Assembly (NCBI RefSeq): GCF_900108315.1
Contig: NZ_FNVB01000002.1
Location: 1,793,879 to 1,857,878 of the forward strand
Origin: Saccharopolyspora kobensis
GTDB taxonomy: Bacteria > Actinomycetota > Actinomycetes > Mycobacteriales > Pseudonocardiaceae
Direction: 5' to 3'
Length of the DNA stretch: 64,000 nucleotides
The position numbers and the translations under genes were made by a program. Below, one piece after another: positions 25,910-34,230 of this stretch; positions within the stretch are counted from its first letter, which is position 1, and every line of letters starts with the position of its first letter. The notes below the pieces were generated by a model that made no database searches, was not told the DNA's origin, and saw nothing but the letters and a program-made list of their open reading frames with translations.

Positions 25910-26794
25910 TCAGCTCCGCTGGAAGTGCCAGATCATCATCGCCGGCATGCCCTCGCTGGCCGCGCGCGTCGCCTCCGGCACCATCCCGGCCAGCGACCAC
26001 GGCCAGAAGTCCCACGGGCCCGGTTCCGCCGGCGGCGGGCCGGGCGGGACGGGCTGGTCGGGCAGGCCGGGTTCGTCGTAGCCGCGCAGCTGCAGCCCCA
26101 GCGGCAGCGCGGTGCGCAGGTAGTCGCCGATCTCGTGGCGGTGGCTGACCAGCCGCCCCGGCCTGCCCTCCGCATCGCGCACCGGCGGGACCGAGCCGAA
26201 CATCACCCGGCCCGGGTGCATGTCCGAGATCACCAGGTGGCCGCCGGGGCGCAGCACCCGGGCGAACTCGGCGAACACCGGCTCCAGCGACGGGACGTGC
26301 GTCAACGCCAGCGCGCAGACGACCAGATCCGCCGCTGCACCGCCGACCGGCAGCCCGGTGAGCTCGCCGACGGAGAACTCGCCCGCGGGAACCCGCTCGC
26401 GCGCCCGCGCGAGCATCTCCGGTGAGCTGTCCACGCCGATCACCCGGTGGCCGCGCCCGGCCAGGATCTCGGCGAACCGGCCGGTCCCGCACGCTGCGTC
26501 AACCGCGACACCGGTGGGCAGCTCGTCGAGGATCGCGCCGACCGCGGGCTCGTCGAAGTCGAACGCCGAGTTGCGCCCGTCGTCGTAGGTTCGCGACCAG
26601 GTCCGGTAGCCGGTCACCGAGTCCACCCGCTCGACGTCCACCGCCGCGTCCGCCAGCGAATCGTCGTCGAGCAATCGCCGGATCTCGGCGATCCGCTCGG
26701 CCACGAACTCCCTGTCGTGCTCCCCGGTGAAGCTGCGCAGCAGCGCCACTCCCTCGAGCCCCAGCAGGTACGCCAAGGGGTGCTCGTAGATCAT
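25910..26794 (-). CDS. Class I SAM-dependent methyltransferase (methyltransferase-11 type)
   Basis: A 294-residue protein. An N-terminal ~75-residue helical part precedes the Rossmann core at VAVDAACGTGRFAEIL (motif I, GxGxG-like), GVDSSPEMLARAR (motif II Asp) and LVVCALALTHVPSLEPVF (motif IV). A variable substrate-binding C-terminus follows. Upstream of the AI-2E-type transporter in the same direction with a 13-nt gap, so they probably form one unit. Substrate cannot be inferred. Confidence 0.85.
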   Translation of the reverse strand: MIYEHPLAYLLGLEGVALLRSFTGEHDREFVAERIAEIRRLLDDDSLADAAVDVERVDSVTGYRTWSRTYDDGRNSAFDFDEPAVGAILDELPTGVAVDAACGTGRFAEILAGRGHRVIGVDSSPEMLARARERVPAGEFSVGELTGLPVGGAAADLVVCALALTHVPSLEPVFAEFARVLRPGGHLVISDMHPGRVMFGSVPPVRDAEGRPGRLVSHRHEIGDYLRTALPLGLQLRGYDEPGLPDQPVPPGPPPAEPGPWDFWPWSLAGMVPEATRAASEGMPAMMIWHFQRS

Positions 26795-26906
26795 GGCCGG
26801 ACACTAGCGACCGCGGCTCCGGGCGGGCCACCGAATTTCCACCGGTGTCCGGTCGGTCGCGATTGGACCTTGCCCGACCACCCGGGTGGCTTGCGACGAT
26901 GGAGCC

Positions 26907-27749
26907 GTGACGACATCCATTCGCCGCCCCTTCGCCCAGGTCGACGTGTTCGGAACGGGTGTGTGCAGCGGTAATGCGCTCGCCGTGGTGCTGGACGCCG
27001 AAGGCCTCAGCGACGGGGCGATGCAGCGGTTCGCGCGGTGGACCAACCTCTCCGAGACGACGTTCCTGCTGCCGCCGACGCGCCCGGAGGCCGACTACCG
27101 GGTGCGGATCTTCACCGGATCGGGCGAGCTGCCCTTCGCCGGGCACCCCACGCTCGGCAGCTGCCACGCCTGGCTGTCCCAGCAGTCGAACCCGGTCGGC
27201 CCGCGGATCGTCCAGGAGTGCGCGGCCGGGCTCGTCGAGCTGCGCGCGGAGGGCGGGCAGTACGCCTTCGCCGCACCGCCGCTGATCCGCCAGGGCCCGG
27301 TCGACGAGCAGCTGCGCGAGCAGCTCGCGCGCGGACTCGGACTCGCGCCGGAGCAGCTGCGCGATGCCCAGTGGGTCGACAACGGCCCGGGCTGGGTGGC
27401 GGTCCTGCTCGGCAGCGCGGACGAGGTGCTGCGGGTGCCCACCCCGCCCGCGACGCTCCCGCCGCTGGGCGTGGTGGGCCCCTGCCCGCCGGGCGCAGCG
27501 CACCAGTTCGAGGTGCGCGGGTTCTTCCCCGGCGGTGGCCAGATGTTCGAGGACCCGGTCACGGGCAGCCTCAACGCGGGCATCGCGCAGTGGCTCATCG
27601 ACACCGGCCGCGCGCCCGCGCACTACGTCGCGAGGCAGGGCACGGTGGTGGGAGCCGACGGACGCGTGTCGATCGACCGCGACGAGGACGGCGCCACCTG
27701 GGTCGGCGGCGCGGCGGTCACCTGCATCCGGGGCGAGGTCGAGATCTGA
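26907..27749 (+). CDS. PhzF-family isomerase/epimerase
   Basis: A 280-residue protein starting at GTG 26907 (VTTSIRRPFAQVDVF). The PhzF catalytic Glu is in LSETTFLLPP; the motifs FTGSGELPFAGHPTLGSCH and FFPGGGQMFEDPVTGSLNAGIAQWL match both halves of the diaminopimelate-epimerase-like fold. PhzF catalyses isomerisation in phenazine synthesis, but most members are stand-alone and of unknown substrate; no other phenazine genes are near. An upstream in-frame start adds 7 residues but has no better ribosome site. Confidence 0.88.
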   Translation: MTTSIRRPFAQVDVFGTGVCSGNALAVVLDAEGLSDGAMQRFARWTNLSETTFLLPPTRPEADYRVRIFTGSGELPFAGHPTLGSCHAWLSQQSNPVGPRIVQECAAGLVELRAEGGQYAFAAPPLIRQGPVDEQLREQLARGLGLAPEQLRDAQWVDNGPGWVAVLLGSADEVLRVPTPPATLPPLGVVGPCPPGAAHQFEVRGFFPGGGQMFEDPVTGSLNAGIAQWLIDTGRAPAHYVARQGTVVGADGRVSIDRDEDGATWVGGAAVTCIRGEVEI

Positions 27750-27815
27750 AACACCCGCCGAGTGGTTCGGGTGACCGCCTGGCCGGGGGATCCGGCCAGG
27801 ACGGCTCCGCCCACA

Positions 27816-28325
27816 TCAGCCGCGGGTCAGCTCGTCGATCTCGGCGGCGGCCGCGGGCCAGCCGTCCCGGAGCTCGGCGCGAGCACCCAGGGCGAATCCC
27901 TCGAACCGGAACGGCGGGGCGAGGGTGAGGCCGATCAGCGACCACGCGCCGTCCGGCCGCGAGCCCTGCCAAGCGCCGGCCGGGACGACGGTCTGAAGTA
28001 CCTGACCGGCTTCGAGGTCCGGGCCGAGGACCACCCGGCGGATGCTGCCGCCCGGCTCCAGCACCAGCATCCGCACCGGTGCTCCGCCCTGCCAGTGGTA
28101 GACCTCCGGGGTGTCCAGCCGGTGCAGGGCGGAGAAGCCGGGCGCGATCATCAGGTAGATCGCCGAGGACATGTTGTCGTCGGCGTACATCCGGCGCACG
28201 TGCCCGCCTTCGCCCTCCAGCGGCTCCAGGCCGAGCTGCTCGATCAGGGCGCGGCCGACCGCCGGGTCGTCCCCGCCGGGCAGGCCGGTGCGCCCACCCG
28301 GGGTTCGTGGTGCGGTGCTGCTCAT
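27816..28325 (-). CDS. DUF985 cupin protein
   Basis: A 169-residue cupin. ALIEQLGLEPLEGEGGHVRRMYADD, then SSAIYLMIAPGFSALHRLDTPEVYHWQGG and LGPDLEAGQVLQTVVPAGAWQGSRP form the DUF985 cupin pattern (two beta-barrel metal-site regions). In this family the usual 'PEGGYYRRTY' is present in a changed form. The ATG at 28325 follows GGGAGGG. It starts 14 nt after the SDR stop, so the two genes are one operon. Function unknown; some DUF985 proteins bind sugar-like ligands. Confidence 0.85.
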   Translation of the reverse strand: MSSTAPRTPGGRTGLPGGDDPAVGRALIEQLGLEPLEGEGGHVRRMYADDNMSSAIYLMIAPGFSALHRLDTPEVYHWQGGAPVRMLVLEPGGSIRRVVLGPDLEAGQVLQTVVPAGAWQGSRPDGAWSLIGLTLAPPFRFEGFALGARAELRDGWPAAAAEIDELTRG

Positions 28326-28339
28326 GGGTTCCCTCCCGC

Positions 28340-29107
28340 TCACCATGTCGGGCGGATCGAGGCGCCGCCGTCGACGACCAGTTCCTGCCCGGTCACCCAG
28401 CTGCTGCCCGGACCGCAGAGGAACAGGCAGGCGTCCGCGACGTCGGTGGGCCTGCCGAGTCTGGCGATGGGGTTGCCGGTCTCCCAGGCCGTCACGCCCT
28501 CCGGCCAGTCCGAGCGGATTCCCGGCCGTTCCACCAGGCCGGGGGAGACCAGGTTGACGCGGACCCCGTCGCGCGCGAACTCCAGCGCCGCCGAGCGCAC
28601 CAGCATGCCGACGGCCGCCTTGGAGACCGCGTAGTGCGCCGAGCCGGGCTTGGGCTGGTTGCCGACGATCGAGCCGATGGCGACCACCGCGCCGCCGCCG
28701 TCCTGCCCGGCCATCGCGCGGCGGGCCGCTTGCAGCACCAGGAACGTGGCGTCCACATTGGATTCCTGCACCGCGCGGAAGTCGGCCAGCGACATCTCGG
28801 CCAGCGGCTGCACCGGCTGGATCCCGGCGTTGAGCACCGCGGCGTCCAAGCGCCCGAAAGCGTCGAGAGCGGCCTGCACGACGTGCTCGGCGTCTTCGGG
28901 GGAGCGGAGGTCGGCTTGGGCGGCGACGGCGTTGCCACCGGCCGATTCGATGGCGCCGACGACCTCGGCCGCACCCGCCGCGTCCCGGTGGTACTGGACC
29001 ACCACCTCGGCGCCGGCCTGCGCGAACCGGCGCGCGATCCCGCTGCCGATGCCGCCGCTCGCGCCGGTCACCAGCGCGACATTGCCCGCGAGGCCGTCCT
29101 GGTCCAT
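28340..29107 (-). CDS. Short-chain dehydrogenase/reductase
   Basis: A 255-residue classical SDR. TGASGGIGSGIARRF is the nucleotide-binding motif, LNAGIQP the NAG motif, S-Y-K catalytic positions are GSIV, YAVSK, and VNLVSPGLVERPG follows. It resembles 3-oxoacyl-ACP reductase-like enzymes. ATG 29107 is used because GAAGGGA lies 9 nt upstream; an ATG three codons upstream lacks spacing for a ribosome site. Followed by a cupin gene in the same operon. Substrate unknown. Confidence 0.88.
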   Translation of the reverse strand: MDQDGLAGNVALVTGASGGIGSGIARRFAQAGAEVVVQYHRDAAGAAEVVGAIESAGGNAVAAQADLRSPEDAEHVVQAALDAFGRLDAAVLNAGIQPVQPLAEMSLADFRAVQESNVDATFLVLQAARRAMAGQDGGGAVVAIGSIVGNQPKPGSAHYAVSKAAVGMLVRSAALEFARDGVRVNLVSPGLVERPGIRSDWPEGVTAWETGNPIARLGRPTDVADACLFLCGPGSSWVTGQELVVDGGASIRPTW

Positions 29108-29205
29108 GCCCGCCATCCCTTCACCGCCGGATCGTCCGCTCCCAGGGTGCCCCACCGCTGTTCGGCGCCGCGCGGCCGGGTTCCGCCCGCGCGTAGGGTG
29201 AAGGC

Positions 29206-29637
29206 ATGATCGACTTGTGGGATCCGGCCGCACCGGGGGTGCTCCAGCTCCCGTCCGGTCGTTCGGTTCGCGGGCGCGCCCTGCGCAAGCCGCTGCCCGC
29301 TGGGCCGCAGCCGGACTTCGCGGTGTACCTGCTCGGCAAGCGACCGCCGGAGGTGGCGTGGGAGAGCCGGTGGCTGCGGTGGCCGGACTTCCGCCTGCCC
29401 GCCGACCGCGACCACGCCCGTCAGGTGCTCCGCGAGGCGTGGGAGCGGGCCGAGCACGAGCGGGTGGAGCTCGCCTGCGGCGGCGGCCGGGGCCGGACCG
29501 GCACCGCGCTGGCGTGCCTGGCGGTCATCGACGGAGTCCCGGCCGCGGAGGCGGTCGCCTACGTCCGCGCCCACTACGACCGCCACGCGGTCGAAACCCC
29601 TTGGCAGAAGCGCTACGCGGCCAAGTACGCGCCCTGA
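29206..29637 (+). CDS. Protein-tyrosine-phosphatase-like protein
   Basis: A 143-residue protein. The P-loop ACGGGRGRTGTALAC fits C-x5-R-T (Cys93, Arg99), and DFRLPAD before it probably supplies the general acid Asp. C-terminal YVRAHYDRHAVETPWQKRY is a conserved extension in actinomycete members annotated as protein phosphatases. Dual-specificity or tyrosine phosphatase activity is expected from the intact motif. Single gene, terminator hairpin just downstream. Confidence 0.85.
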   Translation: MIDLWDPAAPGVLQLPSGRSVRGRALRKPLPAGPQPDFAVYLLGKRPPEVAWESRWLRWPDFRLPADRDHARQVLREAWERAEHERVELACGGGRGRTGTALACLAVIDGVPAAEAVAYVRAHYDRHAVETPWQKRYAAKYAP

Positions 29638-29647
29638 GTCGATCGGC

Positions 29648-29699
29648 CCGGCGGCAGCCGCCCGGGGTCTTCTTCGGAGGCCGCCGCGGCTGCCGCCGG
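29648..29699 (+). terminator. Long-loop hairpin after the phosphatase gene
   Basis: A perfect 14-bp stem (29648-29661 with 29686-29699) around a 24-nt loop, 10 nt after the phosphatase stop. Confidence 0.6.
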
Positions 29700-29773
29700 C
29701 CTGCACCAGAACACCCCGCGACCGCTGGTGTCCACTGAGGACGGCAGCGGTCGCCTGTCGGAAGGAGCCCGCT

Positions 29774-30727
29774 GTGGGCCGCAAGATCATCCTCGACGTC
29801 GACACCGGCACCGATGACGCGGTGGCGATCATGTTCGCCGCGCTGCACCCCGAACTCGACCTGCTCGGCATCACCACGGTCAACGGCAACGTCGCGCTGG
29901 CGAACACCACGGACAACACGCTGCGCGTGCTGGACTGGATCGGCCGCCCGGACATACCCGTGCACCCCGGTGTACCGCACCCGATCGCCCGGTTCGGCTT
30001 CCCGGGCGGCAAGCACTTCGAGCAGGGCGACGAGAACGACCCGCACGGCACCGAGCTGCCGATCCCGGCACCGAGCACCGCCGCGCGGGACACCGGGGCG
30101 ATCGAGTACCTGGTGGAGACCCTGCGCGCGACCACCGAGCAGATCACCCTGGTGGCCGTCGGGCCGCTGAGCAACATCGCCACCGCACTCGCCGTCGACC
30201 CCTCGGTGGCCGGTGCGGTCGACGAGCTGGTCGTGATGGGCGGCGGCCACGCCGTCACCAACGTCTCCGCGTCCGCCGAGTTCAACATCTGGGCCGACCC
30301 GGAAGCGGCGAGCGTGGTGTTCTCCGCCGGCTTCGCCCGCCGCACCCTCGTGACGCTCGACGCGACCCACCGCGCGCTGATCCCGCAGCGGACCTGCGAG
30401 GCGCTCGACGCACTGGGAACCCCGGCCGGGACGGCCGCGGCGCGGTTCATCACGCGCCGGATCGGCGCCTACGAGCACACCGCGGTCGGCGCGGCACCGG
30501 TGCACGACGTGGTCTGCACCGCCTACCTCGTCGCCCCCGAGGTGATCTCCACGCGGCACCTGCCCGTCGCGGTGGAGACCGCGAGCCCGCTCACCGTGGG
30601 CCGGACCGTCATCGACACGCGCCCCGACACCGAGCTGGAGCCCAACGCGCACATCGCGCTCGACGCGAACGCGGACCTGGTCAACGAGCTCCTGCTGAGC
30701 ACCTTCGCCCGCGACGTCACTTCCTGA
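29774..30727 (+). CDS. Inosine-uridine-preferring nucleoside hydrolase
   Basis: A 317-residue protein. The calcium-binding DVDTGTDDA motif occurs near residue 8, TVNGN follows, then VGPLSNIATAL and PVHDVVCTAYLV with the late conserved Asp. The family (IUNH) cleaves the N-glycosidic bond of ribonucleosides to base and ribose. A GTG start at 29774 follows GGAAGGAG. No nucleoside transporter or kinase is nearby, so salvage use is inferred only from family. Confidence 0.93.
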   Translation: MGRKIILDVDTGTDDAVAIMFAALHPELDLLGITTVNGNVALANTTDNTLRVLDWIGRPDIPVHPGVPHPIARFGFPGGKHFEQGDENDPHGTELPIPAPSTAARDTGAIEYLVETLRATTEQITLVAVGPLSNIATALAVDPSVAGAVDELVVMGGGHAVTNVSASAEFNIWADPEAASVVFSAGFARRTLVTLDATHRALIPQRTCEALDALGTPAGTAAARFITRRIGAYEHTAVGAAPVHDVVCTAYLVAPEVISTRHLPVAVETASPLTVGRTVIDTRPDTELEPNAHIALDANADLVNELLLSTFARDVTS

Positions 30728-30864
30728 TCTCTCGCGGGTTTCCCCGAACAGGGCGTGGGGGACCGCTCTTCCGGTGATGGGGCGGACGCGCGGCGGTGCC
30801 GCTTGCCATAGTCGCGAGAGGCGCCGCAGCGCCGTTCCCCACGACCGGTTCGGGAGGGCCCACC

Positions 30865-31674
30865 ATGTCCGCGTTCGACCACACCGTGTCCGACTACCAG
30901 CCGGCGCACGCGTACTGGCTGGCCAGAGCTGCCAAACTCGCCTACTCCGACGAAGCGGCGATCCGCGACACCGTGCGGGAGTGGGGTTTCGACCGGTGCG
31001 AGTACTTCCAGGCCGAACTCGACTCGTCCTTCCCGATCGAGGACACCCAGGCCTACGCCGCCGGTAGCGACCGGATGATCGTCGTGGCCTTCCGCGGCAC
31101 CGAACCGGAGAAGATCAAGAACTGGCTGTCCGACGCCAACGCGCTGGTCACCCCGGGCCCGGCGGGCAAGGGGCTGGTCCACGAGGGGTTCAGCCGGGCG
31201 CTCGACGCGGTCTACCCGCGGGTGCGCGATGCGGTGCAGCGGCTCCGGGACGCCGAGCAGACCCTGTGGTTCACCGGGCACAGCCTCGGCGGGGCGCTGG
31301 CCATGCTCGCCTCGGCCCGGATGTACTTCGAAGGCCCGCAGCTGCTGCCGGACGGCGTGTACACCTTCGGCCAGCCGCGCACCTGCGACCGGTTCCTGGC
31401 CGGGCCCTACGACGATGCGTTCCCCTCCAGGGTGTTCCGGTTCGTCAACAACAACGACCTGGTCGCGCAGCTGCCGCCCGAACCGTTCCACCACGTGGCC
31501 GCCATCCGCTACTTCGGCGCCGACGGGAAGCTGCGCGAGCAGATGACCGTCGCGTCCGGGCTGGCCGACCGCTTCAAGGGGTTCAGCGGCGACGCGTTCG
31601 CACCCGCCTCCGACGGCGTGCGGGACCACCAGATGGACCGCTACGTCGAGCTGCTGGAGAAGAGCCTCGTCTGA
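30865..31674 (+). CDS. Class 3 lipase-family alpha/beta hydrolase
   Basis: A 269-residue protein. VVAFRGTEPEKIKNWLSDA provides the oxyanion-hole segment, TGHSLGGALAMLAS the nucleophile elbow (G-x-S-x-G), VNNNDLVAQLPP the Asp region and YRHLGA-like FHHVAAIRYFG the late region. This is the fungal-type class 3 lipase pattern. No signal peptide is seen. ATG 30865 with GGGAGGG upstream. Possibly triacylglycerol lipase or a broader esterase. Confidence 0.9.
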   Translation: MSAFDHTVSDYQPAHAYWLARAAKLAYSDEAAIRDTVREWGFDRCEYFQAELDSSFPIEDTQAYAAGSDRMIVVAFRGTEPEKIKNWLSDANALVTPGPAGKGLVHEGFSRALDAVYPRVRDAVQRLRDAEQTLWFTGHSLGGALAMLASARMYFEGPQLLPDGVYTFGQPRTCDRFLAGPYDDAFPSRVFRFVNNNDLVAQLPPEPFHHVAAIRYFGADGKLREQMTVASGLADRFKGFSGDAFAPASDGVRDHQMDRYVELLEKSLV

Positions 31675-31743
31675 CGAAGCCCGTCCGGCGAACTCGTTCT
31701 GAGCGGCCGGAACCAGGCGCCCGGCTCGGTGCTCGGGCCATAC

Positions 31744-31779
31744 TCGTCCGCGGGGCCGCACCGGCGGTTCCGCGGACGA
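31744..31779 (+). terminator. Hairpin between the lipase and aldo/keto reductase genes
   Basis: A perfect 10-bp stem (31744-31753 with 31770-31779), 16-nt loop. It lies 70 nt past the lipase stop and 19 nt before the next ATG, so it may end the lipase transcript or sit in the reductase leader. Confidence 0.5.
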
Positions 31780-31798
31780 ACCGTCGAACGGAGCAGGC

Positions 31799-32800
31799 AT
31801 GGAGTTCCGCCATCTCGGCCGCAGCGGCCTGGTGATCAGCGAGATCGCGTACGGGAACTGGATCACGCACGGTTCCCAGGTGGAGGAGGAGGCCGCGGTC
31901 GCGTGCATCCGCGCGGCGCTGGAGGCGGGCATCACCACGTTCGACACGGCCGACGTCTACGCGGAGGGACGTGCCGAGGAGGTGCTCGGCCGGGCGCTGC
32001 GGGGTGAACGCCGGGCCGGGCTGGAGATCTTCACCAAGGTCTACTTCCCCGTCGGTCCGGGCCGCAACGACCGCGGGCTCTCCCGCAAGCACATCGCGGA
32101 GTCGATCGACGGCTCCCTGCGCCGCCTGCGGACCGACTACGTCGACCTCTACCAGGCGCACCGCTACGACCCGGAGACGCCGCTGGAGGAGACGATGGAG
32201 GCCTTCGCCGACGTGGTCCGGGCGGGCAAGGCGCTCTACATCGGGGTTTCGGAGTGGACCGCCGAGCAGATCCGCGCCGCGCACCGGCTCGCCCGCGAAC
32301 TGCGGATCCCGCTGGTGTCCAACCAGCCGCAGTACTCCATGCTGTGGCGGATCATCGAGGACGAGGTGGTGCCCACCGGCGCGGAACTCGGGATCGGGCA
32401 GATCGTGTGGTCGCCGATCGCGCAGGGCGTGCTCACCGGGAAGTACCTGCCGGGATCACCGCCGCCCGCGGGCAGCAGGGCCACCGATGAGAACGGGGCG
32501 AACTTCGTCGGCCGCTGGTTGCGCGACGACGTCCTGACGCGCGTGGCGAAGCTTCGGCCGCTGGCCGAGCAGGCCAGGCTCTCGCAGGCCCAGCTGGCGG
32601 TGGCGTGGGTGTTGCAGAACCCCGCCGTCTCCGCGGCCATCATGGGCGCTTCCCGCCCGGAGCAGGTCACCGAGAACACCGGGGCCGCCGGGGTGCGGCT
32701 CGACGCCGACCTGCTGGCGGCCGTCGACGAGGTGCTGGACCCGGTCGTCATCCGGGATCCGGCGCTGACCAAGGCCAACGCGCCGAAGGCCCGGACGTAG
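31799..32800 (+). CDS. Aldo/keto reductase
   Basis: A 333-residue TIM-barrel reductase. TFDTADVYAEGRAEEVLGRAL holds the catalytic Asp and Tyr, FTKVYFP the Lys, and VDLYQAHRYDPETPLEETMEAF the His. Late NADPH-binding GASRPEQVTEN is intact. It resembles the YghZ/Tas-type potassium-channel-beta-like group. Its stop faces the L36 gene across a hairpin terminator. The physiological aldehyde or ketone is unknown. Confidence 0.93.
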   Translation: MEFRHLGRSGLVISEIAYGNWITHGSQVEEEAAVACIRAALEAGITTFDTADVYAEGRAEEVLGRALRGERRAGLEIFTKVYFPVGPGRNDRGLSRKHIAESIDGSLRRLRTDYVDLYQAHRYDPETPLEETMEAFADVVRAGKALYIGVSEWTAEQIRAAHRLARELRIPLVSNQPQYSMLWRIIEDEVVPTGAELGIGQIVWSPIAQGVLTGKYLPGSPPPAGSRATDENGANFVGRWLRDDVLTRVAKLRPLAEQARLSQAQLAVAWVLQNPAVSAAIMGASRPEQVTENTGAAGVRLDADLLAAVDEVLDPVVIRDPALTKANAPKART

Positions 32801-32814
32801 CCCGGACGTAGCGC

Positions 32815-32847
32815 GGAGGTGCCGCGGGAGGTCGCCGCGGCACCTCC
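32815..32847. terminator. Bidirectional hairpin between aldo/keto reductase and L36 gene
   Basis: A perfect 13-bp stem (32815-32827 with 32835-32847) with a 7-nt loop, placed 14 nt after the reductase stop and 4 nt beyond the L36 stop. It probably serves both convergent genes. Confidence 0.75.
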
Positions 32848-32851
32848 CGGC

Positions 32852-32974
32852 TCAGCCCTGCCGGGCCTTCCAGCGCGGGTTCCGCTTGTTGACCACGTAG
32901 AGCTTGCCCCGGCGGCGGACCACCTGGGAGCCCTCCTTGTTCTTCAGGGACTTGATCGATGCTCGGACCTTCAC
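32852..32974 (-). CDS. rpmJ: Ribosomal protein L36, cysteine-free (zinc-independent) paralogue
   Basis: A 40-residue protein: [17 protein letters not shown], then [17 protein letters not shown] and WKARQG. This matches L36 but has no Cys or zinc site, so it is the C-minus isoform used when zinc is scarce. GTG start at 32974, GGAAGGA at good spacing. A Fur/Zur-like operator overlaps its promoter. It is not with the main ribosomal cluster. Role: replaces the zinc-containing L36 in the 50S subunit, sparing zinc. Confidence 0.93.
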   Translation of the reverse strand: MKVRASIKSLKNKEGSQVVRRRGKLYVVNKRNPRWKARQG

Positions 32975-33015
32975 GTTCGTTCCTTCCCGGGCCCGGTGGC
33001 GGTGGGCCCGTCCCG

Positions 33016-33048
33016 AGCATAGTCGGAAACGATAATCATTCTCAATTA
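33016..33048 (-). promoter_or_regulatory. Fur/Zur-like operator overlapping a sigma-70-type promoter
   Basis: On the minus strand, TTGAGA (33040-33045) and TATGCT (33016-33021) are spaced by 18 nt, ending about 42 nt before the L36 start. The region 33026-33048 reads AATTGAGAATGATTATCGTT, the Fur-family 7-1-7-like pattern. With a cysteine-free L36 downstream, the zinc repressor Zur is the likely ligand (inference). Repressor binding would cover the -35. Confidence 0.8.
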
Positions 33049-33068
33049 GGCTCGGTGCTGCCGGGAGA

Positions 33069-34109
33069 TCAGATGCGGCTGGGCGTGAGCCTGCGGGCCA
33101 CGTGGCGGGCGTCGCGGCCGCAGCCGTGCATGGTGCCGGACAGGATGCTCCGCTGGTGCTCCAGCCCGACGAAGGTCAGGCCCGGGTGGGTGCGGGAGAT
33201 CCCGTGGCGCTGCCGCGGCCTGCCCGCCTCGTCCAGGACGCCCAGCGGGCGCAGGTAGTCCAGCGCCGGGCGGTAGCCGGTGGCCAGGATGACCGCGTCG
33301 ACGTGCTCGGCCGTTCCGTCGGACCAGCGCAGCGAGGTGCCCTCCGCGGCGACGAACATGTCCCGGCGGTCGGGCTTGCCCGCGTCGATCGCGGCCTTGT
33401 AGCCGGCGATGTCGACCACCGGGATCGCGCCGTGGCCGAGCAGCGGGCCGAGCGGGAGGTGAGCCGCGGCCGAGAGCACCGACCAGAAGCGGGAATCGCC
33501 GGGGATCGGCTGGTTCGTCGCGTACTGGATCGGTTTGCGGGTGGCCAGCGTGACCTCGGCGTGCTCGGCCAGCTCCACCGCGATCTGCACCGCGGAGTTG
33601 CCCGCGCCCACCACGACGACCCGTTGACCGGCGAAGGGCTCCGGCGAGCGGTAGTCGGCGGAGTGGTGGACCACGCCGGTGTAGCCGTCGAGCGCGGGCA
33701 GTTCCGGCCGGTGCGGGTTGGAGAAGACGCCGGTGGCCGCGACGACCGCGGTGCCGGTGAGCTCGGCTCCGTGCTCGGTGCGCACGAGGAACCCCGCCGG
33801 GGCGGAGGTCACCGACGTGACCCGGTGGCCGGTGCGGATCTCGCAGTCCAGGCTCTCGGCGCGGTCGCGCAGGTAGTCGGCGATCTCCGCGCCGGTCGGA
33901 TACCGGTTCGGATCTCCGGGCAGCGGCGGCCCGGGCAGTGCGTTGAACCAGGCCGGGGTGAACAGCGTGAGGCTGTCGTAGTAGTGCGGCCAGGAACCGG
34001 TCGCCGCCGGGCCGGATTCCAGGACGAGAGGTCGTGCTCCGCGTTCGAGCAAGGCCTGTGCGGCGGCGATCCCGGACTGCCCGCCGCCGATCACGATCAC
34101 TCTTGACAT
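33069..34109 (-). CDS. Flavin-containing monooxygenase-like NAD(P)-binding protein
   Basis: A 346-residue protein. [17 protein letters not shown] is the FAD Rossmann motif and [17 protein letters not shown] the NAD(P) one. It carries a truncated FMO architecture, with [14 protein letters not shown] and [18 protein letters not shown]. It is shorter than eukaryotic FMOs but typical of bacterial flavin-dependent oxidoreductases in actinomycetes. ATG 34109. Substrate unknown; the start lies 70 nt from the RtcB terminator, so it is transcribed alone. Confidence 0.85.
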   Translation of the reverse strand: MSRVIVIGGGQSGIAAAQALLERGARPLVLESGPAATGSWPHYYDSLTLFTPAWFNALPGPPLPGDPNRYPTGAEIADYLRDRAESLDCEIRTGHRVTSVTSAPAGFLVRTEHGAELTGTAVVAATGVFSNPHRPELPALDGYTGVVHHSADYRSPEPFAGQRVVVVGAGNSAVQIAVELAEHAEVTLATRKPIQYATNQPIPGDSRFWSVLSAAAHLPLGPLLGHGAIPVVDIAGYKAAIDAGKPDRRDMFVAAEGTSLRWSDGTAEHVDAVILATGYRPALDYLRPLGVLDEAGRPRQRHGISRTHPGLTFVGLEHQRSILSGTMHGCGRDARHVARRLTPSRI

Positions 34110-34179
34110 GGCCCGGAATCCTGGACAAGGAGAACTATTCGGGCAACCGGTTTTCCGCCCGCAGCACCGCGGCTTCAAG

Positions 34180-34227
34180 AGGCGCGCGGGTGCTCCGCGG
34201 CCGCAACCGCGGAGCACCCGCGCGCCT
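34180..34227 (-). terminator. Perfect 21-bp hairpin downstream of rtcB
   Basis: A perfect 21-bp stem (34180-34200 with 34207-34227) with a 6-nt loop begins 4 nt after the rtcB stop on the minus strand. It is the longest uninterrupted stem noted here. It would also insulate the monooxygenase gene to its left. Confidence 0.8.
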
Positions 34228-34230
34228 ACT

